NCBI RefSeq assembly: GCF_024753255.1
Contig: NZ_JANUHA010000006.1
Span: forward strand, 1-64,000
DNA: 64,000 bases
From: Massilia agri
GTDB lineage: Bacteria; Pseudomonadota; Gammaproteobacteria; Burkholderiales; Burkholderiaceae_D
Direction of reading: 5' to 3'
The first letter of the stretch is position 1; each line of letters starts with the position of its first letter. The notes below the pieces were generated by a model. That model was given only the letters and a program-made list of their open reading frames with translations, was not told the DNA's origin and searched no databases. Below, piece by piece: positions 33,818 to 43,400 of the stretch. A program made the translations under genes and the position numbers.

Positions 33818-35716
33818 ATGCTCGCCCGCTTCCTCCACCGCTTTTCGATCAAGGCCAAGCTCATGCTCAGCATGGCTGCCTGCCTGCTGCTCTTCATCGT
33901 GATCTCGACCCTGTTCAGCGTCGCGCTGGCCGGCAAGGGCCTGCGCGGGCGCGCCGTGACCCAGGAGTTGCCGGCGGTGGTCGGCCAGATCCGCAACGAC
34001 ATGCTGCGCCAGATCGGCGAGCCGCTCACGGCCTCGCTGGCCGTGGCCAACAATACCTACCTGCATGCCTGGGAAGGCGAAGGCCTGCCCGACACCGGCA
34101 TGGATGCCTGGCGCGCCTATGCCGGCAGGCTCAGGGACGTGCACAAGGTCACGACCGTGTTCTGGGCCTCGCCCGCGCAGATGAAATTCCTCGACCAGGG
34201 CGGCCTGGCCTACATGCTGGAGAAGGGCAATCCGCGCGATGCCTGGCTCGACGCCTTCCTGGCGAGCGGCCGCCCGTATGAACTGAACCTCGACCCCGAC
34301 CCGCAGACCGGCGAAATGAAGCTGTTCGTGAACGCCCGCGTCACGCTCGGCGACGGCAAGGCGGCCGTGGCCGGCCTCGGGATCTCGGTCAAGGCCCTGG
34401 CCGACGCCGTGCGCGCCCAGACCATCGGCAAGTCGGGCCACGTGTTCCTGGCCCGCCCGAACGGCGCCATCGTGCTGCACCGCGACCCGAAGCTCGCCGA
34501 TGGCAAGCACGGCATGAAGGACCTGGCCGGCTTCACGCCGGAGCTGATTGCCCGCCTGTTCGACAAGAGCGGCTTCGCGCATGCCAGCCGCAGGGCCGAA
34601 GACGGCGAGCGGATCGTGGCCGCATCCTTCATTCCGGAACTCGACCTCTATGTGGTGGCGGAGGTGCCGGAAAGCGAAGTGCTGGGCGACCTGGTGCGCA
34701 CCACGGCATTCTCGGCCCTGGTGGCCGGCGTGATCGGCGGCGGCATCGGCCTGTTCGTGATCTTCCTGGTCAGCCGCGCGATCGCCGCGCCGGTCGCGCG
34801 CGCCGCCGTCATGCTCGGCGAGATCGCCGACGGCAATGGCGACCTGACCCGCCGCATGCCGGTCGAGTCGCAGGACGAAGTCGGCCAGCTGGCCGGCGCC
34901 TTCAACCGCTTCGTCACCTCGCTGAACCGCACCATGAGCGAGGTGCGCGACAGCACCGAGGCGATCGCCGGGGCGTCCAGCGAGATCGCGGCCGGCAACC
35001 AGAACCTGTCGCAGCGCACCGAAGCCCAGGCCTCGAGCCTGGAGGAGACGGCCGCCGCGATGGAAGAACTGACGTCGACCGTGCGCCAGAACGCCGAGAA
35101 CGCGCGCCAGGCCAATGCCCTGATGAGCTCGGCCAGCAGCCAGGCCGCGCAGGGCGGCCAGGTGGTGGGCGAGGTGGTGGTGACCATGGGCGCGATCAGC
35201 GAAAGCTCGCGCCGCATCGCCGACATCATCGGCGTCATCGACGGCATCGCCTTCCAGACGAATATCCTGGCGCTGAATGCGGCGGTCGAGGCGGCGCGCG
35301 CCGGCGAGCAGGGCCGCGGCTTTGCGGTGGTGGCGAGCGAGGTCCGCAACCTCGCCCAGCGCTCGGCCGCCGCGGCAAAGGAAATCAAGGAACTGATCAA
35401 CGATTCGGTGGGCCAGGTCCAGGCGGGCGCCCGGCTGGTCGACGATGCCGGCAGCGCGATGACCGGCATCGTGCAGGCGGTGCGGCGCGTGGCCGACCTG
35501 ATGGGCGAGATCGATGCGGCCAGCCGCGAGCAGAGCGAGGGCATCACCCAGGTCAATGGCTCGATCACGACCATGGACGACGTCACCCAGCAGAACGCCG
35601 CGCTGGTCGAAGAGGCCGCCGCTGCCGCCGCCGCGCTCGAGCAGCAGGCCGCGCGCCTGGCCCAGGTCGTGGGCGGCTTCCGCCTCGACACGACGACCCT
35701 CGCGATCGCCGCCTGA
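33818..35716 (+). CDS. Methyl-accepting chemotaxis protein with Cache-type sensor
   Basis: A 632-aa chemoreceptor. TM1 is at about 15-37, a periplasmic Cache-like ligand domain follows (about 40-295), TM2 is at about 298-320, then HAMP and the cytoplasmic signalling helix. The conserved hairpin tip is [22 protein letters not shown]. There is no C-terminal NWETF-like CheR pentapeptide; the protein ends TTTLAIAA. I chose the ATG at 33818, which starts right before TM1; an earlier in-frame start at 33761 would add an unlikely leader. The ligand is unknown. Confidence 0.93.
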   Translation: MLARFLHRFSIKAKLMLSMAACLLLFIVISTLFSVALAGKGLRGRAVTQELPAVVGQIRNDMLRQIGEPLTASLAVANNTYLHAWEGEGLPDTGMDAWRAYAGRLRDVHKVTTVFWASPAQMKFLDQGGLAYMLEKGNPRDAWLDAFLASGRPYELNLDPDPQTGEMKLFVNARVTLGDGKAAVAGLGISVKALADAVRAQTIGKSGHVFLARPNGAIVLHRDPKLADGKHGMKDLAGFTPELIARLFDKSGFAHASRRAEDGERIVAASFIPELDLYVVAEVPESEVLGDLVRTTAFSALVAGVIGGGIGLFVIFLVSRAIAAPVARAAVMLGEIADGNGDLTRRMPVESQDEVGQLAGAFNRFVTSLNRTMSEVRDSTEAIAGASSEIAAGNQNLSQRTEAQASSLEETAAAMEELTSTVRQNAENARQANALMSSASSQAAQGGQVVGEVVVTMGAISESSRRIADIIGVIDGIAFQTNILALNAAVEAARAGEQGRGFAVVASEVRNLAQRSAAAAKEIKELINDSVGQVQAGARLVDDAGSAMTGIVQAVRRVADLMGEIDAASREQSEGITQVNGSITTMDDVTQQNAALVEEAAAAAAALEQQAARLAQVVGGFRLDTTTLAIAA

Positions 35717-35725
35717 AAGCGCTGG

Positions 35726-36565
35726 TCAAGTGCGCGCGCGGCGCCGGACCAGCGGCAACAGCAGCACGCCCGCCAGCAGCATCGACAGCTGCCCCGGTTC
35801 CGGCACCATGCTGACCGGGATGGTATAGGCCGCGCCACCCAGATCCATCTGGGCGTAGGCATGGACCGGCGCGGCGCCGCGGTTCTCGTAGGTGACGCTC
35901 AGGAGTACGTTCTCGTCGAACGCCGGCCGGCCCCCGGGCTCGGTCCCGCCGGAGAACAGTCGGGCGTCGCCGACGTGATCGTTGTTCACGTTCAGCAGAT
36001 TCCTGATCTCCAGCGAGCCGAGTACCGAGGCGTGGCCGTAATGCGTGTCGGCCACGTCGAAGCCGGCCCATGCGCCCAGCGTCGCGGTGAAGGTCACCCC
36101 GGCGCCGGGCGAGAGCGTGAAATAGATGGCGTCGCTCCAGCTGTAAGGCGTGAGTTGTGCCTGCACGCTGGATGACTCGCGCACTTCGAGCGAGCGTATC
36201 AGCTGCTGGTCCATCCCTGTGCCGCCGCGTCCGGTCAGGGTGACGGTGCCGGTTCCGGAGCGTCCGTCCCAGCTGGAGGTACGGCTGATGGCATTGTGGG
36301 TGGTGCCGCCGGTCTGCATCAGGACCGGCTGGTAGTCGACCGTTTCCGCATAGTGGATCGAAGTATAGCCATCGCGGCTGTTGTGCGGCGGCGCCACGCC
36401 GTCCGGCACGCTGAACACCAGCGAAGGCGTGGTCGCGTCACTGAGGTCGAGGTCGAACAGCGTGTAGTTGAGATTGCCGAGGGTGGCGCCGCTGGTGACC
36501 TGGGCGAGGGCGGGTACGGCGCATGCGGCGAGCAGGGCCGCAAGTATCGAATGTCTCATCTTCAT
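35726..36565 (-). CDS. PEP-CTERM surface protein
   Basis: A 279-aa exported protein (signal peptide ends ALA, about residue 21) with a beta-rich body and a C-terminal PEP-CTERM sorting signal: VPEPGQ, a hydrophobic helix (LSMLLAGVLLLPLV), then RRRART. Such proteins are processed by exosortase and attached to the envelope or released with exopolysaccharide. GGAGG precedes the ATG. No exosortase gene lies in the window. It is convergent with the chemoreceptor gene. Confidence 0.9.
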   Translation of the reverse strand: MKMRHSILAALLAACAVPALAQVTSGATLGNLNYTLFDLDLSDATTPSLVFSVPDGVAPPHNSRDGYTSIHYAETVDYQPVLMQTGGTTHNAISRTSSWDGRSGTGTVTLTGRGGTGMDQQLIRSLEVRESSSVQAQLTPYSWSDAIYFTLSPGAGVTFTATLGAWAGFDVADTHYGHASVLGSLEIRNLLNVNNDHVGDARLFSGGTEPGGRPAFDENVLLSVTYENRGAAPVHAYAQMDLGGAAYTIPVSMVPEPGQLSMLLAGVLLLPLVRRRART

Positions 36566-36828
36566 GGGGTGCCTCCATGCGATCGATGAGACATGCTAGC
36601 ACTGCAGGCAGTCTCGACCGGGCTGTTCCGTTTCCTTGCCGAATCATGTGGCGCGATCGCTACGTATGTACGCTGGTTATGTGATCTTGCAGGAAATTCA
36701 TTGGTTGTCAAAATTGCTCGGGCGTACGCTGTTTCATGGATGGCAACACGGTGCGTGGAGAGGCGCCGGATGCCACCGGCGCCCGGGTTCCAGGGGCGCT
36801 CATCCCAACCCCTGCAAAAACAACGAAT

Positions 36829-39033
36829 ATGAAAAAACTTTTGCTCGCCGCGGCAGCCGCCCTGCTGACCGCATCCCTTGCCCATGCCCAGAACGATCCG
36901 CAAGCCGTCTCGCCCAAGCGCGAGATGCGCGGCGTCTGGATCAGTACCCACCTGAGCCTGGATTGGCCGAACCGCACCCAGACCCCAAGCCAGCAGCAGG
37001 CGGCCCTGCGCGCCATCCTGGACCATAACAAGGCGACCGGCATGAACGCCGCCTTCCTGCAGGTGCGCAGCCAGGCGGACGCCATGTATCCCAGCGAGTT
37101 CGAACCCTGGTCCTACTACCTCACCAACCAGCAGGGCAGCGCCCCCAGCCCCATGTGGGATCCGCTGGCCTTCGCCATCGGGGAGACCCGCGCGCGCGGC
37201 ATGGAATTCCATGCCTGGATCAATCCCTACCGCGCGGTGGCCACCGTCGCCAACGAATCGAACCCGGCCCAGTACGCGGGCAACCACATCTCGAAGACGC
37301 ATCCGGACTGGCTGCTCACGGTCGGCACCGTGAAGATCCTGAACCCGGGCCTGCCGCAGGTGCGCGACCATGTGGTGAACGTCATCATGGACATCGTCAA
37401 CCGCTACGACATCGACGGCATCCATTTCGACGACTACTTCTACCCGAGCGGCGCCATCCTCGACGATGCCGCCTATGACGCCGATCCGCGCGGCTTCCCG
37501 AATACCACGGCGGGCCGCGCCGACTGGCGACGCGACAACATCAACATGCTGATCGCCCGCGTGAACGAGGAGATCCGCGCCGCTAAGCCCTGGGTGAAGT
37601 TCGGCGTCTCGCCATCGGGCATCTACCGCAGCAGCCTTGATCCGGCGGTCGGCTCGCCCACGTCCAGCGGCGCCTCGCAGCACTACAGCAGCATGTTCGC
37701 CGACACCCGCAAGTGGATCCAGCAGGGCTGGGTCGACTACCTCGCGCCCCAGGTCTACTGGTACATCGGCCAGCCGGGTTCCGACTACCAGCTGCTCGTC
37801 CCCTGGTGGAACGACAACGCCTACGAGCGCCACATGTATATCGGCCTGGCCGACTACAAGATGAACACGAGCGGCTGGACGGACCCGAACCAGATCAACC
37901 GCCAGATCGCCCTGAACCGCGCCAGCGCCAACATTGGCGGACAGATCCACTTCCGCCATGCCTTTCTGCAGGGAGACGTGCTGGGCTATCGGAGCGCGCT
38001 GAAGAACAGCACCTATGCGCGTCCGGCCCTGCTTCCCGTGATGTCCTGGAAGGGCATGGGTACGCCCGCCACGCCCGGCCAGCTTGCCGCCAGCGTGATC
38101 GAGAACAATGCGGTGCAGCTTGCGTGGGCGTCGGCGGCGGAGTCCGGGGACGAGTTCGAGAAGACCCGCAGGTACGCCATCTACCGCTCGGCCCAGCGCG
38201 AGATGGACCTCGATGCGCCGGGCACCCTGCTGGGCGTGACCGACACCGCGACCAACGCGTTCACGGACGCCACGGTGGCGCCAGGCCAGTATCACTACTA
38301 TACGGTGACGGCCCTGAACCGCCTGAGCGCGGAAGGCCCGCGCACGAACACCGTCAGCAACGATTTCGAGGCGCCCGTGGTGCGCACGCGCGACGTGGCG
38401 GTGCGACTAAGCGGCGGCACGGCATCGATCACGGCGGCCGACATCGACGGCGGCAGCAGCGACAACTGGGGCGTGGAGTCGCTCGCCGCCTCGCGCACCA
38501 CCTTCTCCTGCGCCGACATCGGGGCGCAGCAGGTCGCGTTGTCGGTCACGGACAAGGGCGGCAACGTCGCCAGCGGCGAAGCCACCGTGCGGGTCGAGGG
38601 CCATGCGCCGCAGCCGGTGGTGAGCGTGACGCGCGGCGCGGGCGAGGAGACCGGGCTGCCGGCGGGCACGATCGCCCTCGGCTACGGGCCGCAGAGCGTG
38701 CAGCTCGGCGCCAGCGACGCGGCGGGCAGCAGCACCTATACCTGGAGTCCGACGGCAGGCCTGTCGACCAGCACCGGCCCCGTCACGACCTTCACTGCCA
38801 CCAACCCGGGCAGCTTCACCTTCGCGGCACAGGCTGCCAGCCCGGAGGCCTGCTTCGCGCAAGCGTCAAGCACCGTCAAGGTCATCGACGCGCGCTGCGG
38901 GAACGGCGACAAGGTGCTGGTCTGCCATGCGACGGGGAGCGCCGGCAATCCGTCCACGCAGATCTGCGTCTCGCCCAATGCGGTGCAGGCGCACGTGCGC
39001 AAGGGCGGGACAGTCGGCGTGTGCGGCGCCTGA
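36829..39033 (+). CDS. Secreted GHL10/YddW-like glycoside hydrolase with Cys-rich tail
   Basis: A 734-aa secreted protein. A signal peptide (MKKLLLAAAAALLTASLAHA) is followed by a GHL10 (DUF187-type) TIM barrel at about 30-385, with EMRGVWISTHLSLDW, AFLQVRSQADAMYPS and the catalytic-region motif DGIHFDDYFYP. A fibronectin-like segment (about 390-490) and Ig-like repeats follow. The last about 48 residues hold a Cys/His motif (VLVCHATG, then NPSTQICVSPNAV, then GVCG). Family members cleave or bind peptidoglycan or polysaccharide. The substrate is unknown. It ends 1 bp before the convergent bluB stop. Confidence 0.85.
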   Translation: MKKLLLAAAAALLTASLAHAQNDPQAVSPKREMRGVWISTHLSLDWPNRTQTPSQQQAALRAILDHNKATGMNAAFLQVRSQADAMYPSEFEPWSYYLTNQQGSAPSPMWDPLAFAIGETRARGMEFHAWINPYRAVATVANESNPAQYAGNHISKTHPDWLLTVGTVKILNPGLPQVRDHVVNVIMDIVNRYDIDGIHFDDYFYPSGAILDDAAYDADPRGFPNTTAGRADWRRDNINMLIARVNEEIRAAKPWVKFGVSPSGIYRSSLDPAVGSPTSSGASQHYSSMFADTRKWIQQGWVDYLAPQVYWYIGQPGSDYQLLVPWWNDNAYERHMYIGLADYKMNTSGWTDPNQINRQIALNRASANIGGQIHFRHAFLQGDVLGYRSALKNSTYARPALLPVMSWKGMGTPATPGQLAASVIENNAVQLAWASAAESGDEFEKTRRYAIYRSAQREMDLDAPGTLLGVTDTATNAFTDATVAPGQYHYYTVTALNRLSAEGPRTNTVSNDFEAPVVRTRDVAVRLSGGTASITAADIDGGSSDNWGVESLAASRTTFSCADIGAQQVALSVTDKGGNVASGEATVRVEGHAPQPVVSVTRGAGEETGLPAGTIALGYGPQSVQLGASDAAGSSTYTWSPTAGLSTSTGPVTTFTATNPGSFTFAAQAASPEACFAQASSTVKVIDARCGNGDKVLVCHATGSAGNPSTQICVSPNAVQAHVRKGGTVGVCGA

Positions 39034-39034
39034 C

Positions 39035-39694
39035 CTAGCCCTCCTGCGGCGCCGTCTCCCAGCTGTCCTCGTACAGCATGCCGGACAGGGGACGGCGCCG
39101 GTCCCAGCCTTCTTCTTCCAGCATCGGCGCGCGGTAGAAGGCCTCGACCTGGCCGACGCAGAGGATGGCGATCGGCTGGCTGCCGGGCGGCATCCCGCAC
39201 AGGCTGCGGATGCGCAGGGGATCGAACAGCGATACCCAGCCGACGCCGATCCCCTCCGCACGCGCGGCCAGCCAGAAGTTCTGGATCGCGCAGGACGCCG
39301 AGGCCAGGTCCATCTGCGGCATGGTGCGGCGTCCAAACACATAGGGCTCGCGCTTGTCCATCAGCCCCACCACCAGCACTTCCGCGCAATCGAGGATGCC
39401 CTCGACCTTCAGGCGCATGAAGTCGTCCGCGCGCTGCTCGAGGGCCAGCGCGGTCAGCAGGCGTTCTTCCTCGACGTGGGCGTGGATGCGTTCGCGCAAG
39501 CCGCGGTCGGCGATGCGGATGAAGCGCCAGGGCTGCATCAGGCCGACGCTGGGCGCCCGGTGGGCCGCATCGAGGAAGCGCGCCAGCTGCGCCGGTTCGA
39601 TCGGCGTGGGCAGGAAGTGGCGCATGTCGCGCCGCTCGCGGATCGCACGGTAGACGCCGGCGACTTCTTCGGGCGGGAAAGCGTGCGCGTTCAT
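39035..39694 (-). CDS. bluB: 5,6-dimethylbenzimidazole synthase BluB
   Basis: A 219-aa flavoenzyme that converts reduced FMN into 5,6-dimethylbenzimidazole, the lower ligand of cobalamin. The nitroreductase-type fold and family blocks are clear: IRERRDMRHFLPTPI, HRAPSVGLMQPWRFI, and GVGWVSLFDP. Its start overlaps the DUF2149 stop (ATGA), so it is the last gene of the riboswitch-controlled cobN operon. Its presence supports a corrinoid role for the whole unit. Confidence 0.92.
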   Translation of the reverse strand: MNAHAFPPEEVAGVYRAIRERRDMRHFLPTPIEPAQLARFLDAAHRAPSVGLMQPWRFIRIADRGLRERIHAHVEEERLLTALALEQRADDFMRLKVEGILDCAEVLVVGLMDKREPYVFGRRTMPQMDLASASCAIQNFWLAARAEGIGVGWVSLFDPLRIRSLCGMPPGSQPIAILCVGQVEAFYRAPMLEEEGWDRRRPLSGMLYEDSWETAPQEG

Positions 39695-39999
39695 TTCGCG
39701 GGCGGCGGTTCGACCAGCACCAGCTTGCCGGTCCTGGGGTCGCGGTAGACTTCGCCGACACGGTCGTAACCGCTGCCGGCCATGCCGGCGCCAGTTGCCG
39801 GACGCTCGATCTGGCGGCCTTTTTCCACCGGCTGCGGCACGGTGCGGGCTCCCTGCGTGCCGGCGACCGCGGCGATCAGGCCGCAGGCGAAGACCAGCAT
39901 CACATCGACCAGGTTCACCAGGCTGGCGCGCGGGTCTTCGTCGCCCTGCTCGAAGCGCGCGTCGAGACGCGAGTACAGGCGCAGGCGCTTGCCGCTCAT
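39691..39999 (-). CDS. DUF2149 protein, ExbD/TolR-like minimal stator partner
   Basis: A 102-aa single-pass inner-membrane protein. The helix contains NLVDVMLVFACGLIAAVAG, whose Asp sits as in ExbD/TolR (LVDVMLVL). That Asp is known to be the proton-carrying residue in ExbD. The periplasmic part is only about 60 residues and includes Gly/Pro-rich stretches, with no ExbD peptidoglycan or TonB domain. It is encoded right after the ExbB-like channel with ATGA overlap, so the two very probably form a complex. The ExbD equivalence is my inference. Confidence 0.8.
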   Translation of the reverse strand: MSGKRLRLYSRLDARFEQGDEDPRASLVNLVDVMLVFACGLIAAVAGTQGARTVPQPVEKGRQIERPATGAGMAGSGYDRVGEVYRDPRTGKLVLVEPPPAK

Positions 40000-40439
40000 G
40001 CCGCGCCCTCCATCGCTTCCAGGGTCTCTTCGTACCAGCGGCGGCGCAGCTTGCCGATCACCAGGCCGCCGATGCCGGCCGCCAGGCCGAGCACGGTCGC
40101 ATCGAAGGCCACGGTGACGGCGCTCGCCAGCTGGGCGGGGTCGCCGCGCCCCAGGGCGGCCAGGCCCGGGCCGAGCGGGATGATGGTGGCCATCAGGCCC
40201 AGCATCGGCGGAATGCGCGCCAGCAGGTCGGCGCGTTCGAGGCGCTTGCGAGCAAGAAGGTGAATGCGTTCGACGTCGCCGCTCGCGCCCAGCTGCTTCA
40301 GGCCGTGGAAGCGCTCGCCGACGGCGATGCCGGCTTCGACCAGCGCCACCGCGCAGGCGAGCAGCAGCAGGGCAAGGGCGGGCACCAGGAGCCAGCTGAC
40401 GGCATCGTGCAGCCAGGCGAAGGACAGGATTTCAAGCAT
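39996..40439 (-). CDS. MotA/TolQ/ExbB-type proton channel protein
   Basis: A 147-aa inner-membrane protein with three hydrophobic segments (about 14-36, 73-95 and 104-127), a compact ExbB/TolQ/MotA-family channel. The VAFDATVLGLAAGIGGLVIGKL segment is the conserved channel helix. It lacks the long cytoplasmic loop of E. coli ExbB (244 aa). The start overlaps the end of the CobN gene by 8 bp and its stop overlaps DUF2149. It should use the proton gradient to drive the CobN-like protein (inference). Confidence 0.88.
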   Translation of the reverse strand: MLEILSFAWLHDAVSWLLVPALALLLLACAVALVEAGIAVGERFHGLKQLGASGDVERIHLLARKRLERADLLARIPPMLGLMATIIPLGPGLAALGRGDPAQLASAVTVAFDATVLGLAAGIGGLVIGKLRRRWYEETLEAMEGAA

Positions 40440-43400
40440 GGAATCTCCTCAAGGGTTGGGGAAGGGTGCGCCCGCGCCACAGGCCGAGCGAGAACAGGGC
40501 CAGGGCCCCGGCAAGAATGGCGAGCACGCCCGCGACGCGGCGGTTGGCGGGTGGGGCCGGCTCATCCAGCCGGCTCAATTCGTAGGTACGCGGGGCGGGT
40601 GCGGCCTTGCCTGTCGCAGGGGCTGATGCCGGCGACGGCCCTGGCGCCTGCGCGCGCGGCGCGGCCGGCAGCAGCTCGCCGCGCGCCCGCGCCAGGGTGA
40701 CGCCCAGCTGGCGCGCCTCCCGCGCATCGAGCTGCGGGGCCAGCCACTGCCACATGGGGTGGTCCGGCGCCGCGTGTCCGCTGCCGGGCAGGCCGTTGGC
40801 GCTCACCAGGCGCGCCAGCTCGCCGCCCATGCGGCGGATGGTGGCTGGATCCGTTTTCCAGAAGCCTTTTTCGGCCGCCACCATGAAGACGGCCAGCATG
40901 TGCGCCTTGACGTGGGCGTTGTGGCGCCGGCCGAGGAATTCCGGCAGGCCGAGCCCGTAGCGGTCGTCGAAGTACACGGATTTGACTTCGTCCCAGGCCC
41001 AGTTCCTGACCAGGTCGGGGCGCGTCACCTGCCAGCCCCACAGGTTCTCGATGAATTCCTGGCCCATGGTGCGCGCGCCCGCGTAGCCGTGCTCCATCAG
41101 GGGCTTGAGCCAGGCCGGGTTCAGGAAGCGGCCGCGCAGCTCGCCCAGCAGGGCGGCCGCGAGCGGCTCCACGTCGGCGCGTCCCGGCTGGGCGTGCTGC
41201 AGGATCAGGGCTTCGGGCACGCGGCCGGTGCGGGTTTCGATGGCGAGCGACAGGCCGCCCAGGTAGTCGAAGGCGTCGTTGTTGTCGAGCAGTCCGTAGA
41301 GATTACTGGCGCGGCCGTGGTAGGTGCGCGCGATGCCGTCCAGCGCCACGTCGAAGGCGGCGTGATGCGTCTCGCCGCCGGCGTCCAGCCCATAGGCATG
41401 GCCCATGCGCAGCCGGTAGGCGCGGCCCAGTTCCTCGCGCTCGCGCCAGGCGCCCGAGCGCTCGGTCAGGCGGTTCACGCCGGTACCGTAGGCGCCGGGG
41501 GCGTCGCCGAAGATGCGCTGGGTCGCGGCCAGGCCCGCATCCCCCATCGCCAGCCCTTCCTTGTGCAGGGCGCGGGTACGCGCCAGCCATTCGTGCGCCA
41601 CGCGGTTGCGCGTGAGCGGTTCGCGTCCCCATGCCGTATTGCCGGGCAGGGGAGCCAGCGCTGCCTGCAGGGCTTCGCGCAGCTGCGGGTCCTGTTCCGC
41701 CAGGGTGGAAGCGGAAGCGGCCAGGGCCAGGCGGCCGGCGCGGTCGATCAGGCGGATCAGGTTCGGATAGAGGTCGCGGAACAGGCCGGAAGTGGTGACG
41801 ATGGCGTCGCGCCGGATCGCGTCCGGTTTCAGGCGCACGTCGGTCACCACGCCGCGCGCATTCCACACCGGCTCGGCGCCCATCATGGCGAGCGAAAACG
41901 CGACCATCACACCCTCGTCGCGCACCGCGTCCGAGGCCCACAGGATGATGCCTTCGCTGCCCGAGACTTCCTTGCCGGCGTCGCGCGCGGCGGCTTGCGT
42001 GGCCAGGCGCTCGCCCAGGCCGTAGCCGAGGCGGGTCGGCAGGATGTCGCCGTCGACCGCGTGGAAGTTGCGTCCCGTGGGCAGGGATTCCGGAGAGCGC
42101 AGCGGATCGTTGCCCTTGCCCGGCTCGATGTAGCGGCCATCCAGGCCGGCCAGCAGGCCGCGCATTTCCAGCCTCGGGGAGTCGACCAGCTTGCGCTCGA
42201 TGTCCGGATCAGTGATGCCGCCCTTGCGCATGGAATCCAGCATCAGATCGAGCGACTTGCGCTCCCACGGCCGGCCGAAGACGTGCAGGCCGTAGGGCAT
42301 GAATTTCTCCTGCAGCTTGGTGAGATAGTGGCCGATCTCGTGCGCCAGCAGGTCGTCGTCGGCCGCGTCGAAGCCGATGCCGCGCACCTTCAGCACGTCG
42401 GCCATCGAGGCTTCCAGTTCGGCGCGCAGGTTCAGTTTGATCACGCGTTCGCGCATCAAGGCTGCCGCTTGCGTCTTCAGCGACTCCGAGCTGGCGGCCT
42501 CGTAGCTTTCGACCACCTGGCGCAGCGACAGCAGCTCGTCGTACAGGGGCGTGGCGGCCAGAGGAGGCGTCAGGTGGTCGACCATCACGGCCAGGCCCCG
42601 CCGCTTGGCCTGGGTGCCCTCGCCGACGCCGTCGACGATGTAGGGATAGATGCCGGGCAGGTCGCCCGCGATCAGGCTCGGGTAGTCGTCGCTTGCCAGG
42701 CCCACCGCTTTACCGGGCAGGAATTCATAGGTCGAGTGGCGCCCCACGTGGACCAGGGCGTCGGCCCTGAAGCGGTCACGCAGCCAGTGGTAGAAGGCCA
42801 GGTACTGGTGGGGTGGCGTGATGCTGGTGTTCGCGTGCAGCAGCTCCTCGTCGACTTCCCAGCCGCGCGGCGGCTGGGGGCCGATGAAGACGTTGCCGAA
42901 TACGAGGCCAGGCACCAGCAGCTTGCCGCCTTCGACCATCACCTTGCCGGGCGCCGGTCCCCAGCCGCGCATGCCCTCGATGCCGTAGCCGACCAGGCGC
43001 CGTTGCAGGGAGGCGAGGGTGGCGCAGCGGCGCATGGCCCGCTCCTCCAGGCAGCCAAGATAGCCCTCGCGCAGGGCAATCAGGTCGCGCAGCGCATCCT
43101 CGCGCCTGGGATGGTCGGCGCCTTCGACCAGGTGCTGCAGCTCGGCGATCACGACTTCGGCGCGCTTGCGCCCGAGCTGGTATTCGCGGCCGGCTTCGGC
43201 CGCCAGCACGTCGGCATGCAGTCGTCCCAGCAGTCCGCTCGTCATCTCGCCCTGCACGCGCGGCGACAGGGTGGCGAACCAGCGCCGGTAATCCTCGCCC
43301 GTGACGCCATTCACGGAACCGGCCAGCTCGCGCAGGGCGGCGCGGTCCTCGGGCAGGTTGACGCCATGCGCCATGATGCGCTCCAGCAGGGCCTCGGGCG

